64,000 nucleotides of DNA. It comes from Marinobacter iranensis (GTDB lineage Bacteria; Pseudomonadota; Gammaproteobacteria; Pseudomonadales; Oleiphilaceae). Position 1 is the first letter of the stretch; every line of letters begins with the position of its first letter. The notes under the pieces are model-generated. The model saw nothing but the letters and a program-made list of their open reading frames with translations. It had not been told where the DNA came from and did not search any database. The position numbers were made by a program, and so were the translations under genes. Location: positions 62,001 through 126,000 of the forward strand of contig NZ_JANCMW010000014.1 in the NCBI RefSeq assembly GCF_029207565.1, given 5' to 3'. Shown piece after piece: positions 1-8,735 of this stretch.

Positions 1-1856
1 CGCTTGCGGCGCCGGCGCTTTTCAGCAGCGCAGGTCTGGTCGTAGATCAGCACGGTGCAGCCCGGAATGTCCCGCAATTCACGCTGAACTCCATCCAGCT
101 CGGAGCGGTCGTGGAAGGTGACATCCTTCGGGAACTGATCTCTATGGCCATCGTACTTTTCGGGTTCATCGCTTAGCACCACGACACGGCGAACGCCCTC
201 GGAGGCCACCTGCTGGGCAATCATGGGGACGGTGATCTGGCCATCCACCGGCTGGCCACCGGTCATGGCTACAGCGTCGTTGAACAGAATCTTGTAGGTA
301 ATGTTGATGCCTGCCGCTACGGCCTGGCGGATGGCCATGGAGCCGGAGTGGAAATAGGTGCCCTCGCCCAGGTTCTGGAACACATGGGGGTTACCGGTAT
401 AACGGCTCTTGCCGATCCAGTTGACCCCTTCACCCCCCATCTGAATCAGGGATTCCGTGTCCCGACCCATCCAGGACGCCATGAAGTGGCAACCAATACC
501 CGCCAGAGCCTTGCTGCCCTCGGGAACTTTGGTGGACGTGTTGTGGGGGCAGCCGGAGCAGAAATAAGGCATCCGCTTTACACCACCCGGGTCCTGGGCG
601 TTCGACATGGCGCTGATCTCCGCCATGCGTTCGCTGAAGTCCAGCGAGAAGAATCGGCCAAGCCGGGCAGCCAGGAAGCCGGCAACCAGTTTCGGGCTCA
701 GCTCACCGACGTAGGGAATCAGCGGGCGGCCCAGTTCATCCTGTTTGCCGGTAATCAGCACCTCGCCGGGGCGATCCGGCTCGGACATGTACTCCTTGAT
801 CTGACTCTCGATGATGCCCCGTTTCTCTTCGATGACCAGGACTTCTTCCTTGCCATGAACGAAGTTGAGGATGCCGCGGCGCTCCAGAGGCCAGACCATA
901 CCGATTTTATAGATATCCAGCCCCATGTCCCGGGCCTTGTCTTCATCAATCCCCAGTAGGTCGAGGGCTTCGAGCAGATCCAGGTGGCCCTTGCCGGTGG
1001 TCACAATACCGAAGCGGGCCTGCTGGTTACTGTACAGGCAGCGGTCAATCGGGTTCGCCCTGGCAAACGCCTGCACGGCGGCCAGTTTGTGTTCGATACG
1101 GGTTTCCAACTGGGGCCCGGGCAGGTCCGGCCAGCGGTAGTGGAGACCGCCTTCGGGTGCCGTAAAATCATCGGGCGTTACAAACTCCGGTTCCGGTGGC
1201 AGCTCCACGGAAGCCGCGCTTTCAACCGTCTCGGAAATGGCCTTGAAACCCACCCAGCAGCCACTGTAACGGGACAAAGCGTAGCCCCAGAGCCCGAATT
1301 CCAGGTACTCGGCGATGTTGGCCGGGTTGATGGTGGGCATGAAGAAACTCATGAACGCCACATCGGACTGGTGGGGCATGGAGGAGGACACACAGCCATG
1401 GTCATCACCGGCAACCACCAGAACACCGCCGTGGGGAGATGAGCCGTAGGTGGTGCCGTGCTTCAGTGCATCGCCTGCGCGGTCCACGCCGGGACCTTTG
1501 CCGTACCAGAGGCCGAACACACCATCCACCTGCCGATCCTCGTCCGTTTCCACTTGCTGGGTGCCAAGCATGATGGTGGCGGCCAAGTCTTCATTAATGG
1601 CCGGAACGAAGTCGATGCGGTTGTCATCGAGCAGGGGTTGGGCCTGCCAGAGCGCTTGGTCGTACGCGCCCAGGGGGGAGCCCCGGTAACCACTGACCAG
1701 GCCCGCCGTGTTCAGCCCCTGTTTACGATCCAGGGCGGCCTGCATCAGAGGTATGCGGACCAGAGCCTGTGTGCCGGTCAGGAAAACCCGACCAGATTCC
1801 CGCAGATAGCGGTCTTCCAGTTTGTAGTTGTCGAGCTGGGGGGTATCGGCGGACAT
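1..1856 (-). CDS. Indolepyruvate ferredoxin oxidoreductase, fused type (3' part beyond window)
   Basis: Oxidatively decarboxylates aryl pyruvates (indolepyruvate, phenylpyruvate) to arylacetyl-CoA using thiamine diphosphate and ferredoxin. The frame is open from an ATG at 1856, preceded by AGGAGG, to the window edge, giving 618 complete codons. The family's fused proteins are about 1150-1190 residues, so only the alpha-like half is present. Visible motifs are an N-terminal pyruvate-oxidoreductase region with VSGYRGSPLG, CSGCPHN near residue 432, the ThDP-binding region GEGTYFHSG followed by NDAVAMTGGQP at about 503-535, and YDQTCAAEKRRRRK at the very edge. It diverges from an Lrp-type regulator and lies beside the paa genes. 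That placement suggests a role in feeding phenylacetyl-CoA from phenylalanine into the paa pathway; this is inference. Confidence 0.93.
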   Translation of the reverse strand, partial: MSADTPQLDNYKLEDRYLRESGRVFLTGTQALVRIPLMQAALDRKQGLNTAGLVSGYRGSPLGAYDQALWQAQPLLDDNRIDFVPAINEDLAATIMLGTQQVETDEDRQVDGVFGLWYGKGPGVDRAGDALKHGTTYGSSPHGGVLVVAGDDHGCVSSSMPHQSDVAFMSFFMPTINPANIAEYLEFGLWGYALSRYSGCWVGFKAISETVESAASVELPPEPEFVTPDDFTAPEGGLHYRWPDLPGPQLETRIEHKLAAVQAFARANPIDRCLYSNQQARFGIVTTGKGHLDLLEALDLLGIDEDKARDMGLDIYKIGMVWPLERRGILNFVHGKEEVLVIEEKRGIIESQIKEYMSEPDRPGEVLITGKQDELGRPLIPYVGELSPKLVAGFLAARLGRFFSLDFSERMAEISAMSNAQDPGGVKRMPYFCSGCPHNTSTKVPEGSKALAGIGCHFMASWMGRDTESLIQMGGEGVNWIGKSRYTGNPHVFQNLGEGTYFHSGSMAIRQAVAAGINITYKILFNDAVAMTGGQPVDGQITVPMIAQQVASEGVRRVVVLSDEPEKYDGHRDQFPKDVTFHDRSELDGVQRELRDIPGCTVLIYDQTCAAEKRRRRK

Positions 1857-1945
1857 GGCGTCCTCCTTTTTGTCCATTTTATAACCAAAATTCTAGAGGG
1901 AAGTCCGCAAAAGGTGCTTGCTTATTAGGTGAGGGTTTTTGGAAT

Positions 1946-1998
1946 TTGCGAAAGGAAGTTTGATAAAAGACAATATTGCGAAAGAACCTTTGATAAAA
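1946..1998. repeat. Two direct repeats, 30-bp period, candidate Lrp-type operator
   Basis: Two 23-bp copies (1946-1968 and 1976-1998) share TTGCGAAAG at the left and TTTGATAAAA at the right and differ at three central positions. Each is also loosely palindromic (TTGCGAAA..TTTgatAA). They lie between the divergent oxidoreductase and Lrp-type genes, ending 15 bp before the regulator's chosen start. A period near three helical turns fits side-by-side binding of Lrp dimers. Binding is inferred. Confidence 0.6.
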
Positions 1999-2013
1999 AC
2001 CAGGTGTTACAAA

Positions 2014-2493
2014 ATGAAACAGGTTAATCTAGACAAGCTGGACCGACGGATCTTGTCCATGCTTCAACAGGACGGGCGCATCAGTAACCAGTTACTGGCG
2101 GAACAGGTGGGGTTATCGCCAGCGGCCTGTTGGCGGCGGGTACGGGCTCTGGAGGAGAGCGGGGTCATTCAGGGATACAGCGCACGATTGGATCCGGAGC
2201 GCATCGGTCAAGGCTTGTGCGTGCTGGTTAACCTGTCATTGCAACGACACAATATCGACAGCACCGCAGAGATTGAACAGCAGGTCAGCAGCTACCCTGA
2301 GGTACTCCAGTGTTTTGCGGTTACCGGGAATGCCGATTTCGTACTGAGGGTTATCGTGCCGGATATGGCCAGCTATGACCGCTTTCTGAACGAAAAAATC
2401 TTCACTTTGCAGGGCATTGCACAAGTGAATTCAAACTTTGCATTGCGGGAGATCAAGAATACCGAGACCATCCCGGTGGATGGTCTGGTATGA
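2014..2493 (+). CDS. Lrp/AsnC family transcriptional regulator
   Basis: A 159-residue protein of normal Lrp/AsnC size. The N-terminal helix-turn-helix begins LDKLDRRILSMLQQDGRIS and continues LAEQVGLSPAACWRRVRALE. The C-terminal half is a RAM/AsnC ligand-binding domain (VTGNADFVLRVIVPDMASYDRF). The ATG at 2014 was chosen over an upstream in-frame ATG at 1939 because family alignment begins here; the upstream 25 codons would read through the repeated operator-like DNA. It diverges from the indolepyruvate oxidoreductase gene, so it probably controls that gene and itself, perhaps in response to an aromatic amino acid. The family is certain; the ligand and targets are not known. Confidence 0.93.
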   Translation: MKQVNLDKLDRRILSMLQQDGRISNQLLAEQVGLSPAACWRRVRALEESGVIQGYSARLDPERIGQGLCVLVNLSLQRHNIDSTAEIEQQVSSYPEVLQCFAVTGNADFVLRVIVPDMASYDRFLNEKIFTLQGIAQVNSNFALREIKNTETIPVDGLV

Positions 2494-2548
2494 GGCCTCA
2501 ACGGGGCGCACCATAGCGTATCCCCCGCAGGGCGGGGGCAAGTGCGGT

Positions 2549-2572
2549 AGCCCGGTGTTACTCGGGCTTTTT
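2549..2572 (+). terminator. Rho-independent terminator after the Lrp-type gene
   Basis: Stem AGCCCG (2549-2554) pairs with CGGGCT (2563-2568), followed by a T run. It overlaps the last codons of the convergent paaZ. A second GC-rich hairpin, CCCCCGC/GCGGGGG, lies just before it at 2522-2538. Confidence 0.7.
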
Positions 2573-4603
2573 GGCAACCAGTGTCAGGATGTCGTAGCTT
2601 GCAACCATTTCGTCGTTCTGGTTGTGAACCTGAACATCCCAGACCACCACACCTTGCGGGTGCCCGTCCGGAGAGGTACGACCCTGATCGATCTTGCGCT
2701 TGCATGTCAGTCGCGCCCGGATGGTGTCTCCCGGGGCCACCGGCTCGATAAAGCGCAGGGTATCCAGACCGTAGTTCGCCAGAACCGGACCTTCGCCCGG
2801 ATAAACGAACAGACCAGCCGCGGCGGAAAGCACAAAGTAGCCATGGGCAATGCGCTTGCCGAACTGGGAGTCCCGCGCCGCAATTTCATCAAAGTGCATG
2901 TAGAAGTGATCGCCGGACAGGCAGCCGAAGTTGACGATGTCCGCCTCGGTGACCGTGCGCCGGTGCGTCAGCAGGGATTCGTTGATCTGCAGGTCTTCAA
3001 AGTGGCGACGGAACGGATGCACCTCTGTTTCAATCAGATCGGCACCACGCACATACTCGCGGGTGACCGCAGCCAGCATTGATGGAGAGCCCTGGATCGC
3101 GGTTCTCTGCAGGTAGTGATGAACCGCTCGGATGCCGCCGAGCTCTTCGCCACCACCCGCGCGGCCCGGGCCGCCGTGCTTGAGCATGGGCAAGGGGGAA
3201 CCGTGGCCCGTCGATTCCTTCGCGGCTTCTGCATCCAGCAGGTGCAGGCGGCCGTGGAAGGCCGCCAGCAGGGGAGCAATCTTGCCAGCAGTGACGGGAT
3301 CGCGGGTGGTCAGGGTGGTGACCAGCGAGCCCCGGCCTTGTGCACACAGAGCCACTGCGTCTTCGACGGTGTCGTACGGGATCACTGTCGCCACGGGGCC
3401 AAAGGCCTCGATATCGTGCGCGCCACAGCCATTCTCGGGGTTCCGGCACAGCAGCAGGTGCGGCTCGATGAATGCACCTTTCTCGGTGCCTTCGCCGGTC
3501 GGCTTGAAGTCGCCGTTACCACCGGTGACCAGTTCGCTGGTTTTCAGCAGTTCCTGAATGTTGGTTTTGACATCCTCAAGCTGGTCAACGGAAGCCAGAG
3601 CGCCCATGCGAACGCCTTCAACAGAAGGATCACCGACAGTAACTTTCGACAACCGCTCCTTGAGCTTGTCGCAGACAGCGTCCACCTGGCTTTTCGGCAC
3701 CAGGACACGGCGGATGGCGGTACATTTCTGACCGGCTTTTGCTGTCATCTCGCGGCCCACTTCCTTCACGAAGATATCGAATTCTTCGTGCTCGGGGGTC
3801 ACGTCCGGCGCCAGAATGGCACTGTTCAGTGAGTCGGCCTCGGCGTTGAACGGAATCGAACGGTTGATGATGTTCGGGTGATTCCTGAGTTTGCGAGCGG
3901 TGGCTGCCGAGCCGGTGAAGGTAACCACGTCCTGCTCTTCAAGGTGGTCGAAAAGGTCGCCGGTGCTGCCGATGATCAGCTGCAGGCTGCCTTCGGGCAG
4001 GGCACCGGATTCCTGCATCAGACGAACAGCCAACTCGGTAACGTAGCAGGTGGAGGTGGCCGGCTTCACAATGGACGGCATACCTGCCAGGAAAGTGGGT
4101 GCGAACTTCTCCAGCATACCCCACACCGGGAAGTTATAGGCGTCAATGTGGACAGCCACGCCGCCCCTAGGCACCAGGATATGGGTACCGGCGAAGTGGT
4201 TGTTCTTGCCGAGAGGCGTTACCGGTCCTTCGTGCACCACATTGCCGGAAGGCAGTTCGCGACGGCCCATGCTGGCGTAGGAGAACAGGGTGCCGAACCC
4301 GCCATCAATATCGATGCCGTTGTCGCCTTTGCTGGACCCGGTATGCATCGACAGGGCGTAAAGTTCTTTCTTGTGTTCCTGGAGGTACATGGCCATGGCC
4401 TTCAGGGCCAAGGCACGCTCCTGGAAATCCATGGCCATCAGGTTTTTACCACCGACCTTGCGGCCATACTCTACGGCTTTCTTGAAATCGAGTGTGTCGT
4501 CGTGAGTGTGTGCCACGATTTGGCCGTTAACGGCGCTGGGCAGAGCCTTGGCGGCCTTGTCGCCGACCCACTGGCCGGCAATGAAACTTTTCAGGACTGA
4601 CAT
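2558..4603 (-). CDS. paaZ: Bifunctional oxepin-CoA hydrolase / 3-oxo-5,6-dehydrosuberyl-CoA semialdehyde dehydrogenase
   Basis: Opens the oxepin-CoA ring and oxidises the resulting aldehyde, the ring-cleavage step of aerobic phenylacetate degradation. The protein is 681 residues from the ATG at 4603, which follows a GGAG site. Residues 1-520 are aldehyde dehydrogenase, with the base in NAEADSLN (Glu255) and the nucleophile in KAGQKCTA (Cys294). Residues 535-681 are a MaoC-like R-specific hydratase with Asp565 and His570 in GDHFYMH, matching the catalytic pair known in E. coli PaaZ. Both active sites are therefore intact. It is the last gene of the paaABCDE-paaZ unit, 91 bp after paaE, and converges on the Lrp-type gene. 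Confidence 0.97.
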   Translation of the reverse strand: MSVLKSFIAGQWVGDKAAKALPSAVNGQIVAHTHDDTLDFKKAVEYGRKVGGKNLMAMDFQERALALKAMAMYLQEHKKELYALSMHTGSSKGDNGIDIDGGFGTLFSYASMGRRELPSGNVVHEGPVTPLGKNNHFAGTHILVPRGGVAVHIDAYNFPVWGMLEKFAPTFLAGMPSIVKPATSTCYVTELAVRLMQESGALPEGSLQLIIGSTGDLFDHLEEQDVVTFTGSAATARKLRNHPNIINRSIPFNAEADSLNSAILAPDVTPEHEEFDIFVKEVGREMTAKAGQKCTAIRRVLVPKSQVDAVCDKLKERLSKVTVGDPSVEGVRMGALASVDQLEDVKTNIQELLKTSELVTGGNGDFKPTGEGTEKGAFIEPHLLLCRNPENGCGAHDIEAFGPVATVIPYDTVEDAVALCAQGRGSLVTTLTTRDPVTAGKIAPLLAAFHGRLHLLDAEAAKESTGHGSPLPMLKHGGPGRAGGGEELGGIRAVHHYLQRTAIQGSPSMLAAVTREYVRGADLIETEVHPFRRHFEDLQINESLLTHRRTVTEADIVNFGCLSGDHFYMHFDEIAARDSQFGKRIAHGYFVLSAAAGLFVYPGEGPVLANYGLDTLRFIEPVAPGDTIRARLTCKRKIDQGRTSPDGHPQGVVVWDVQVHNQNDEMVASYDILTLVAKKPE

Positions 4604-4694
4604 GGGAAACTCCATTCGTTTCTGAAATGCCAAGGCAAGTCCCGGTTACGCGGAACTTGCCTTGCTGGTGTCTTGCTTGTTGGCTGGCCGGGAA

Positions 4695-5774
4695 CTACAT
4701 CTCGTCGTAGTCCAGAACCACCTTGTCGCTGATCGGATAGCACTGGCAGGAGAGCACATAGCCGGCGTCCACCTCGTAATCTTCCAGAGCAAAGTTCTGG
4801 TCCATTTCCACTTCGCCTTCCACAACTTTCGCGCGGCAAGTGGAGCAGACGCCGGCTTTGCAGGAGAAAGGCAAATCCGCACCTTCTTCGTTGCCGGCCT
4901 CCAGGATGCTCTTGGTGTCACGAACCAGCGGAAAAGTCAGGGTGCGGCCATCGGCGATAACAGTGATTTCGCTAACCGACTTCGGATCTACCTGAGACGG
5001 GGCTCTGTCCTTGCGGGCCTGGGGCGCACCACCGGCTGGCGTGAAGAGCTCAAAATGGACCCTGCTTTTCTCCATGCCATGGCGAAGCAGGGAGTCCCGC
5101 ACGTCCTCTGTCATTAGCTGGGGGCCACAGATGAAGGCCGCGGTGAGCTCCCTGGCGTTGATCCAGTGATCAAACAGGGCGTCGCACTTGTCGTGGTCAA
5201 TTCGCCCGTTGTAAAGGTCAATGTCCTGCTCTTCACGGGTAAAGATGTAAACCAGGTTCAGGCGGGCCATGTATTCGTTCTTCAGGTCCTGGAGCTCATC
5301 CCTGAACATGGTGCTGCTGGTGGCCTTGTTGCCATAGAACAGCGTTACCTCGCTCTTGGGTTCGGTTTCCAGGGTAGTCTTGACGATCGACAGTATCGGG
5401 GTGATGCCACTGCCCGCTGCAACCGCCAGGTAATTGCCTTTCCGCTCGGGATCCAGGTCAATGGAGAAATGACCCTGGGGCGGCATAACTTCCAGCGTTT
5501 CGCCGGGTTTCAGCTGCTCGTTGGCAAAGGTAGAGAAACGGCCGCCGGGCACCTGCTTCACAGCGATGCGCAGCTCCTGGTCGTTGACACTGCGGCAGAT
5601 CGAATAGGAGCGGCGCACTTCCTCGCCGTCCAGTTTGGTTCTGACAATCAGGTGCTGGCCCTGCTTGTAGCTGAACTTGTCCGCCAGGTCTTCTGGCAGA
5701 TCAAAAGCAAGTGATACGGCGTTTCTTGTTTCAGGTCTGACCTCTTTGAGGGTCAGTGAGTAGAATTTGTTCAT
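4695..5774 (-). CDS. paaE: Phenylacetyl-CoA 1,2-epoxidase, reductase subunit
   Basis: Transfers electrons from NADPH through FAD and a plant-type 2Fe-2S cluster to the PaaA di-iron centre. The 359-residue protein shows an FAD domain with RRSYSIC (54-60), an NAD(P) domain with GSGITP (121-126) and a C-terminal ferredoxin domain with cysteines 305, 310, 313 and 343 (C-x4-C-x2-C-x29-C). The start MNKFYSLTL at 5774 is preferred over an upstream in-frame ATG at 5912, which would run deep into paaD. It lies 13 bp after paaD, within the epoxidase operon. Confidence 0.97.
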   Translation of the reverse strand: MNKFYSLTLKEVRPETRNAVSLAFDLPEDLADKFSYKQGQHLIVRTKLDGEEVRRSYSICRSVNDQELRIAVKQVPGGRFSTFANEQLKPGETLEVMPPQGHFSIDLDPERKGNYLAVAAGSGITPILSIVKTTLETEPKSEVTLFYGNKATSSTMFRDELQDLKNEYMARLNLVYIFTREEQDIDLYNGRIDHDKCDALFDHWINARELTAAFICGPQLMTEDVRDSLLRHGMEKSRVHFELFTPAGGAPQARKDRAPSQVDPKSVSEITVIADGRTLTFPLVRDTKSILEAGNEEGADLPFSCKAGVCSTCRAKVVEGEVEMDQNFALEDYEVDAGYVLSCQCYPISDKVVLDYDEM

Positions 5775-5787
5775 GATCGTATCGGCT

Positions 5788-6357
5788 CTAGATGCATTTG
5801 AAATAGTCGAAGGGCTCGAGGCATTCCTTGCAACGATAAAGGGCTTTGCAGGCGGTGGATCCGAATTCGCTGATCCGCTCAGTGTCTTTGCTGCCGCAGT
5901 GCGGGCAGGCAATGACTTCAGGTTCCCCGAGCAGGCTCATTTTGCTGGAGCTACCCTCGGGCGGGGCGATTCCGAATGCCCGAAGCTTCTCTTTGCCTTC
6001 GTCTGTGATCCAGTCGGTGGTCCAGGCAGGGGTCAGCACCTGATTGATTCTGGGATCCCGGAAGCCCGCAGCTCGCAGGGCTTCGGTAATCAGCTCTTCA
6101 ATCAACTCGGTAGCAGGGCAGCCGGAGTAGGTCGGGGTTACATCAATGGACAGCTCGTTCCCATCCCACCTTACAGTGCGGACAATTCCGAGCTCCACGA
6201 CGCTTACCGCCGGCACTTCAGGATCTTTTATCTCTTCGAGAAGTGCCCAGATGTCATCCTCTGTCAGCAGATCGGGGCGGGCGTTTGCCGGCACCCGATC
6301 ACTGGCAATCAGGATATCGACGGCTGACCGGCTGTCTGAATCACCAGGTTGTGGCAT
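5788..6357 (-). CDS. paaD: Phenylacetyl-CoA epoxidase maturation protein PaaD
   Basis: A 189-residue protein needed for epoxidase assembly in other bacteria, probably in Fe-S or di-iron cofactor supply. The N-terminal two thirds is a MIP18/DUF59 domain (EEIKDPEVPAVSVVELGIVR, then TPTYSGCPA). The C-terminus is a zinc-ribbon-like segment with CPHCGSKDTE and two further cysteine pairs (TACKALYRCKEC), ending FDYFKCI. The ATG at 6357 overlaps the end of paaC by 17 bp, which supports translational coupling. Confidence 0.95.
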   Translation of the reverse strand: MPQPGDSDSRSAVDILIASDRVPANARPDLLTEDDIWALLEEIKDPEVPAVSVVELGIVRTVRWDGNELSIDVTPTYSGCPATELIEELITEALRAAGFRDPRINQVLTPAWTTDWITDEGKEKLRAFGIAPPEGSSSKMSLLGEPEVIACPHCGSKDTERISEFGSTACKALYRCKECLEPFDYFKCI

Positions 6358-7105
6358 CGGGATAGGCCCTCTGCAGGAACTGCATTTCCGCCAGAATGAA
6401 ACCGAGGTGTTCGGTGTGCTCGCCATGCTTGCCGCCCATGTACATCCAGGCGTCTTCGGCGCCCGGTGTCAGGGTGGCCTTGGTAAGCACTTCCTTGACC
6501 ATACCGCGCCAGTCTTGCGCAAGCTGGTCGGGGTCCGGGCCAATGCCCGCCTCGGCCATGACACGATCCGTGTCGTCCGGGGTGATCAGTTCGCCGGTAA
6601 AGCGCCAGAGGATATCCACGGCGTCCTGCATGCGGCGATGGCTCTCCTCGGTGCCATCGCCCAGACGCTTGACCCACTCTGAAGATCGACGCAGATGATA
6701 AGTGGCTTCTTTCAGGGCCTTGGCAGCAATACCGGCAATGTGCTCATCGCTGGATTCGGTCAGGCTCTTGAGTGTGAAGTAATGCCACACGTCAAAGAAG
6801 AACTGCCGACCCATAGTGACCGCGTAATCCTCATTGGGCTGCTCGGTGAGCAGCAGGTTGCGGTAATGATGGGCATCGCGGCGGAACGCCAGCTTGTCGG
6901 CATCGCGGCCATCATCAATCAGCTCGGCTGCGTACTCGTACCAGTTACGGGCCTGGCCGACGAGGTCAAGGGCAACGTTCATCAGTGCCATTTCTTCCTC
7001 AAGGGCCGGGGCCTTGCCGCACAACTCGCACAGGCGCTGGCCCAGGATCATGTCGGAATCTGCCAGGCGCAGCAGGTATTCCTGTAATGCTTCTGCTTGT
7101 GTCAT
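6341..7105 (-). CDS. paaC: Phenylacetyl-CoA 1,2-epoxidase, structural subunit PaaC
   Basis: The non-catalytic ferritin-fold partner of PaaA; in the known complex PaaA and PaaC form the core heterodimers. It is 254 residues, the usual length. Family-typical stretches include LGQRLCELCGKAP, GQARNWYEYAAEL and the C-terminal GGKHGEHTEHLG..LAEMQFLQRAYP. The ATG at 7105 follows an AAGGAGCTGTTCC ribosome-binding region, 12 bp after paaB. It overlaps paaD by 17 bp. Confidence 0.96.
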   Translation of the reverse strand: MTQAEALQEYLLRLADSDMILGQRLCELCGKAPALEEEMALMNVALDLVGQARNWYEYAAELIDDGRDADKLAFRRDAHHYRNLLLTEQPNEDYAVTMGRQFFFDVWHYFTLKSLTESSDEHIAGIAAKALKEATYHLRRSSEWVKRLGDGTEESHRRMQDAVDILWRFTGELITPDDTDRVMAEAGIGPDPDQLAQDWRGMVKEVLTKATLTPGAEDAWMYMGGKHGEHTEHLGFILAEMQFLQRAYPDATTW

Positions 7106-7117
7106 TGGAACAGCTCC

Positions 7118-7399
7118 TTACATGTGTCCGACTTCATCGGGCAGCTCGTAAAAGGAAGCGTGCCGGTAAATCTTGTCTTCCGACGGGTCGAAAAGAACTT
7201 CTTTTTCGTCGGAAGCGGAGGCCGTGATGGTGTCGGAGGGCACAACCCAGATGCTCACGCCTTCGCTACGGCGTGTGTACAGGTCGCGGGCATTTTCCAT
7301 GGCCATCTCGGCATCAGAGGCGTGCACGCTGCCCACGTGTTTGTGATTCAGGCCGTGCTTGGACCGTACAAAAACTTCGTAAAGGCGCCATTCAGACAT
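7118..7399 (-). CDS. paaB: Phenylacetyl-CoA epoxidase subunit PaaB
   Basis: A 93-residue subunit that bridges the PaaAC heterodimers. Family-typical segments are EWRLYEVFVRSKHGLNHKHVGSVHA, EMAMENARDLYTRRSEG and SIWVVPS. The start MSEWRLYEV at 7399 has AGGAA just upstream; a longer frame beginning at 7480 overlaps paaA and has no support. It sits 17 bp after paaA and 12 bp before paaC, in standard paaABCDE order. Confidence 0.96.
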   Translation of the reverse strand: MSEWRLYEVFVRSKHGLNHKHVGSVHASDAEMAMENARDLYTRRSEGVSIWVVPSDTITASASDEKEVLFDPSEDKIYRHASFYELPDEVGHM

Positions 7400-7416
7400 G
7401 TTGTATTCCTCCGGTA

Positions 7417-8409
7417 TCAAGCGGCTTGGGTGCGCTGTTTTTGTTTTCTGGCGTAGGCGACGGCCGCTTCGCGAACCCATCCGCCCTCGTCAATTGCTTT
7501 CTTGCGAGTGTTGATGCGCTCGCGGTTGCAAGGGCCGTTGCCCTTGAGAACGTCGTAGAATTCCTGCCAGTTGATTTCACCGAAATCGTAGTGGCCGGTT
7601 TTTTCGTTCCGTTTCAGGTCCGGGTCCGGCGCCGTGCATCCCAGGAATTCGAGCTGCGGAACCGTCTGGTCAATGAACATCTGGCGGAGTTCGTCGTTGG
7701 TTTTGCGCTTGATCTTCCATGCCATGGACTGCTGTGAGTTAGGCGATTCGTCATCATGGGGGCCGAACATCATCAGGGCTGGCCACCACAGACGGTTGAT
7801 CGCGTCCTGCACCATGGCTTTCTGCTCGTCAGTGCCTTCGCGCATCATGTCCAGAAGAATCTGGTAACCCTGGCGCTGGTGGAAGCTCTCTTCCTTGCAA
7901 ATGCGGACCATCGCGCGGGAGTAAGGACCATAGGAGGTACGCTGGAGCACAACCTGGTTCACGATCGCAGCGCCATCCACCAGCCAGCCCACTGCACCCA
8001 TATCGGCCCAGTTAAGAGTCGGATAGTTGAAGATACTGGAATACTTGGCCTTACCCTGATGCAGCTTCTCAATCTCTTCATCGCGGTCAGCGCCGAGAGT
8101 TTCCATGGCGCTGTAGAGGTACAGGCCATGACCCGCCTCGTCCTGGATCTTGGCCATCAGTTGAAGCTTGCGTTTCAGGGTGGGAGCCCGGGTAACCCAG
8201 TTGCCTTCCGGCAGCATGCCGACCACTTCGGAGTGGGCGTGCTGGGAGATCTGGCGAACCAGGGTCTTGCGGTAGCCCTCAGGCATCCAGTTCTTGGGTT
8301 CGATTTTGGTTTCGGCGTCGACCTTTTCCTGAAACTCGCGCTCTTCAGGCGACATCTCTTCCAGGGTCTTCAGGCGCTTGGCGCCGGTTTCAACGAGCTG
8401 GGCGTACAT
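7417..8409 (-). CDS. paaA: Phenylacetyl-CoA 1,2-epoxidase, catalytic di-iron subunit
   Basis: Catalytic subunit that epoxidises the aromatic ring of phenylacetyl-CoA with O2. It has 330 residues. Expected di-iron ligands are in place: Glu61 (SEVVGMLPEG), Glu91 and His94 (IQDEAGHG), Asp145 (GWLVDGAA), Glu174 and His177 (CKEESFHQRQ). These match E. coli PaaA with an offset of about 19. It is the first gene of paaABCDE-paaZ. The ATG at 8409 is preceded by GGAGGTATTCT, a strong ribosome-binding site. A 326-bp non-coding region with promoter and operator signals lies upstream. Confidence 0.98.
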   Translation of the reverse strand: MYAQLVETGAKRLKTLEEMSPEEREFQEKVDAETKIEPKNWMPEGYRKTLVRQISQHAHSEVVGMLPEGNWVTRAPTLKRKLQLMAKIQDEAGHGLYLYSAMETLGADRDEEIEKLHQGKAKYSSIFNYPTLNWADMGAVGWLVDGAAIVNQVVLQRTSYGPYSRAMVRICKEESFHQRQGYQILLDMMREGTDEQKAMVQDAINRLWWPALMMFGPHDDESPNSQQSMAWKIKRKTNDELRQMFIDQTVPQLEFLGCTAPDPDLKRNEKTGHYDFGEINWQEFYDVLKGNGPCNRERINTRKKAIDEGGWVREAAVAYARKQKQRTQAA

Positions 8410-8735
8410 AGAATACCTCCGGATCGGGCTTGTTGTTCTGTAGCTCCGTGAACACTGGCACCCTCAAGTAGCACCAGAGGGCGAATAACACCATATTATA
8501 TGATACTGAATAAATATCAAGTGCAGTCTTTGTGTGTCATGTCATGCCATAATAATTGGTCAACATAACTTATATATATGATTTTAATAATAAAAGTTAT
8601 GATACGTGAAAAAATGCTATTGAGATTTGTGGCCGAAAAGTAAAGCTAAATCGATGATGGTGGGGAGGGCGGCTGTCAAGGGGGAGCGGTGGCAATGACT
8701 GCGGGCCGCCCCCCCCCCCTGCAAGTCGTCCAGAC
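8410..8735 (-). promoter_or_regulatory. paaA promoter region with inverted repeat and poly-C tract
   Basis: This 326-bp stretch between paaK and paaA has no gene. On the minus strand a perfect -10 TATAAT lies at 8500-8495, about 85 bp before paaA. Directly upstream of it is TGATA-N9-TATCA (8501-8519), well placed for a repressor. The strand also carries CAGTATCA, shared with the paaG promoter. No clear -35 is seen. The region 8490-8640 is strikingly AT-rich. An uninterrupted run of 11 C lies at 8709-8719, just after the paaK stop. Confidence 0.55.

Noticed and set aside
348..1928. Several plus-strand open frames of 70-200 codons
   Set aside because: All are antisense to the indolepyruvate oxidoreductase reading frame, whose motifs are unmistakable.
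1939..2013. N-terminal extension of the Lrp-type regulator
   Set aside because: The 25 extra codons would translate the operator-like repeat, and family alignment starts at MKQVNLDKLDRR.
2522..2538. CCCCCGC/GCGGGGG hairpin as a paaZ terminator
   Set aside because: No T run follows on the minus strand, so it is not called a terminator for paaZ; the better terminator at 2549-2572 serves the plus strand.
3116..4600. Plus-strand open frames of about 240 codons
   Set aside because: They are antisense to paaZ; no family features and no start signals.
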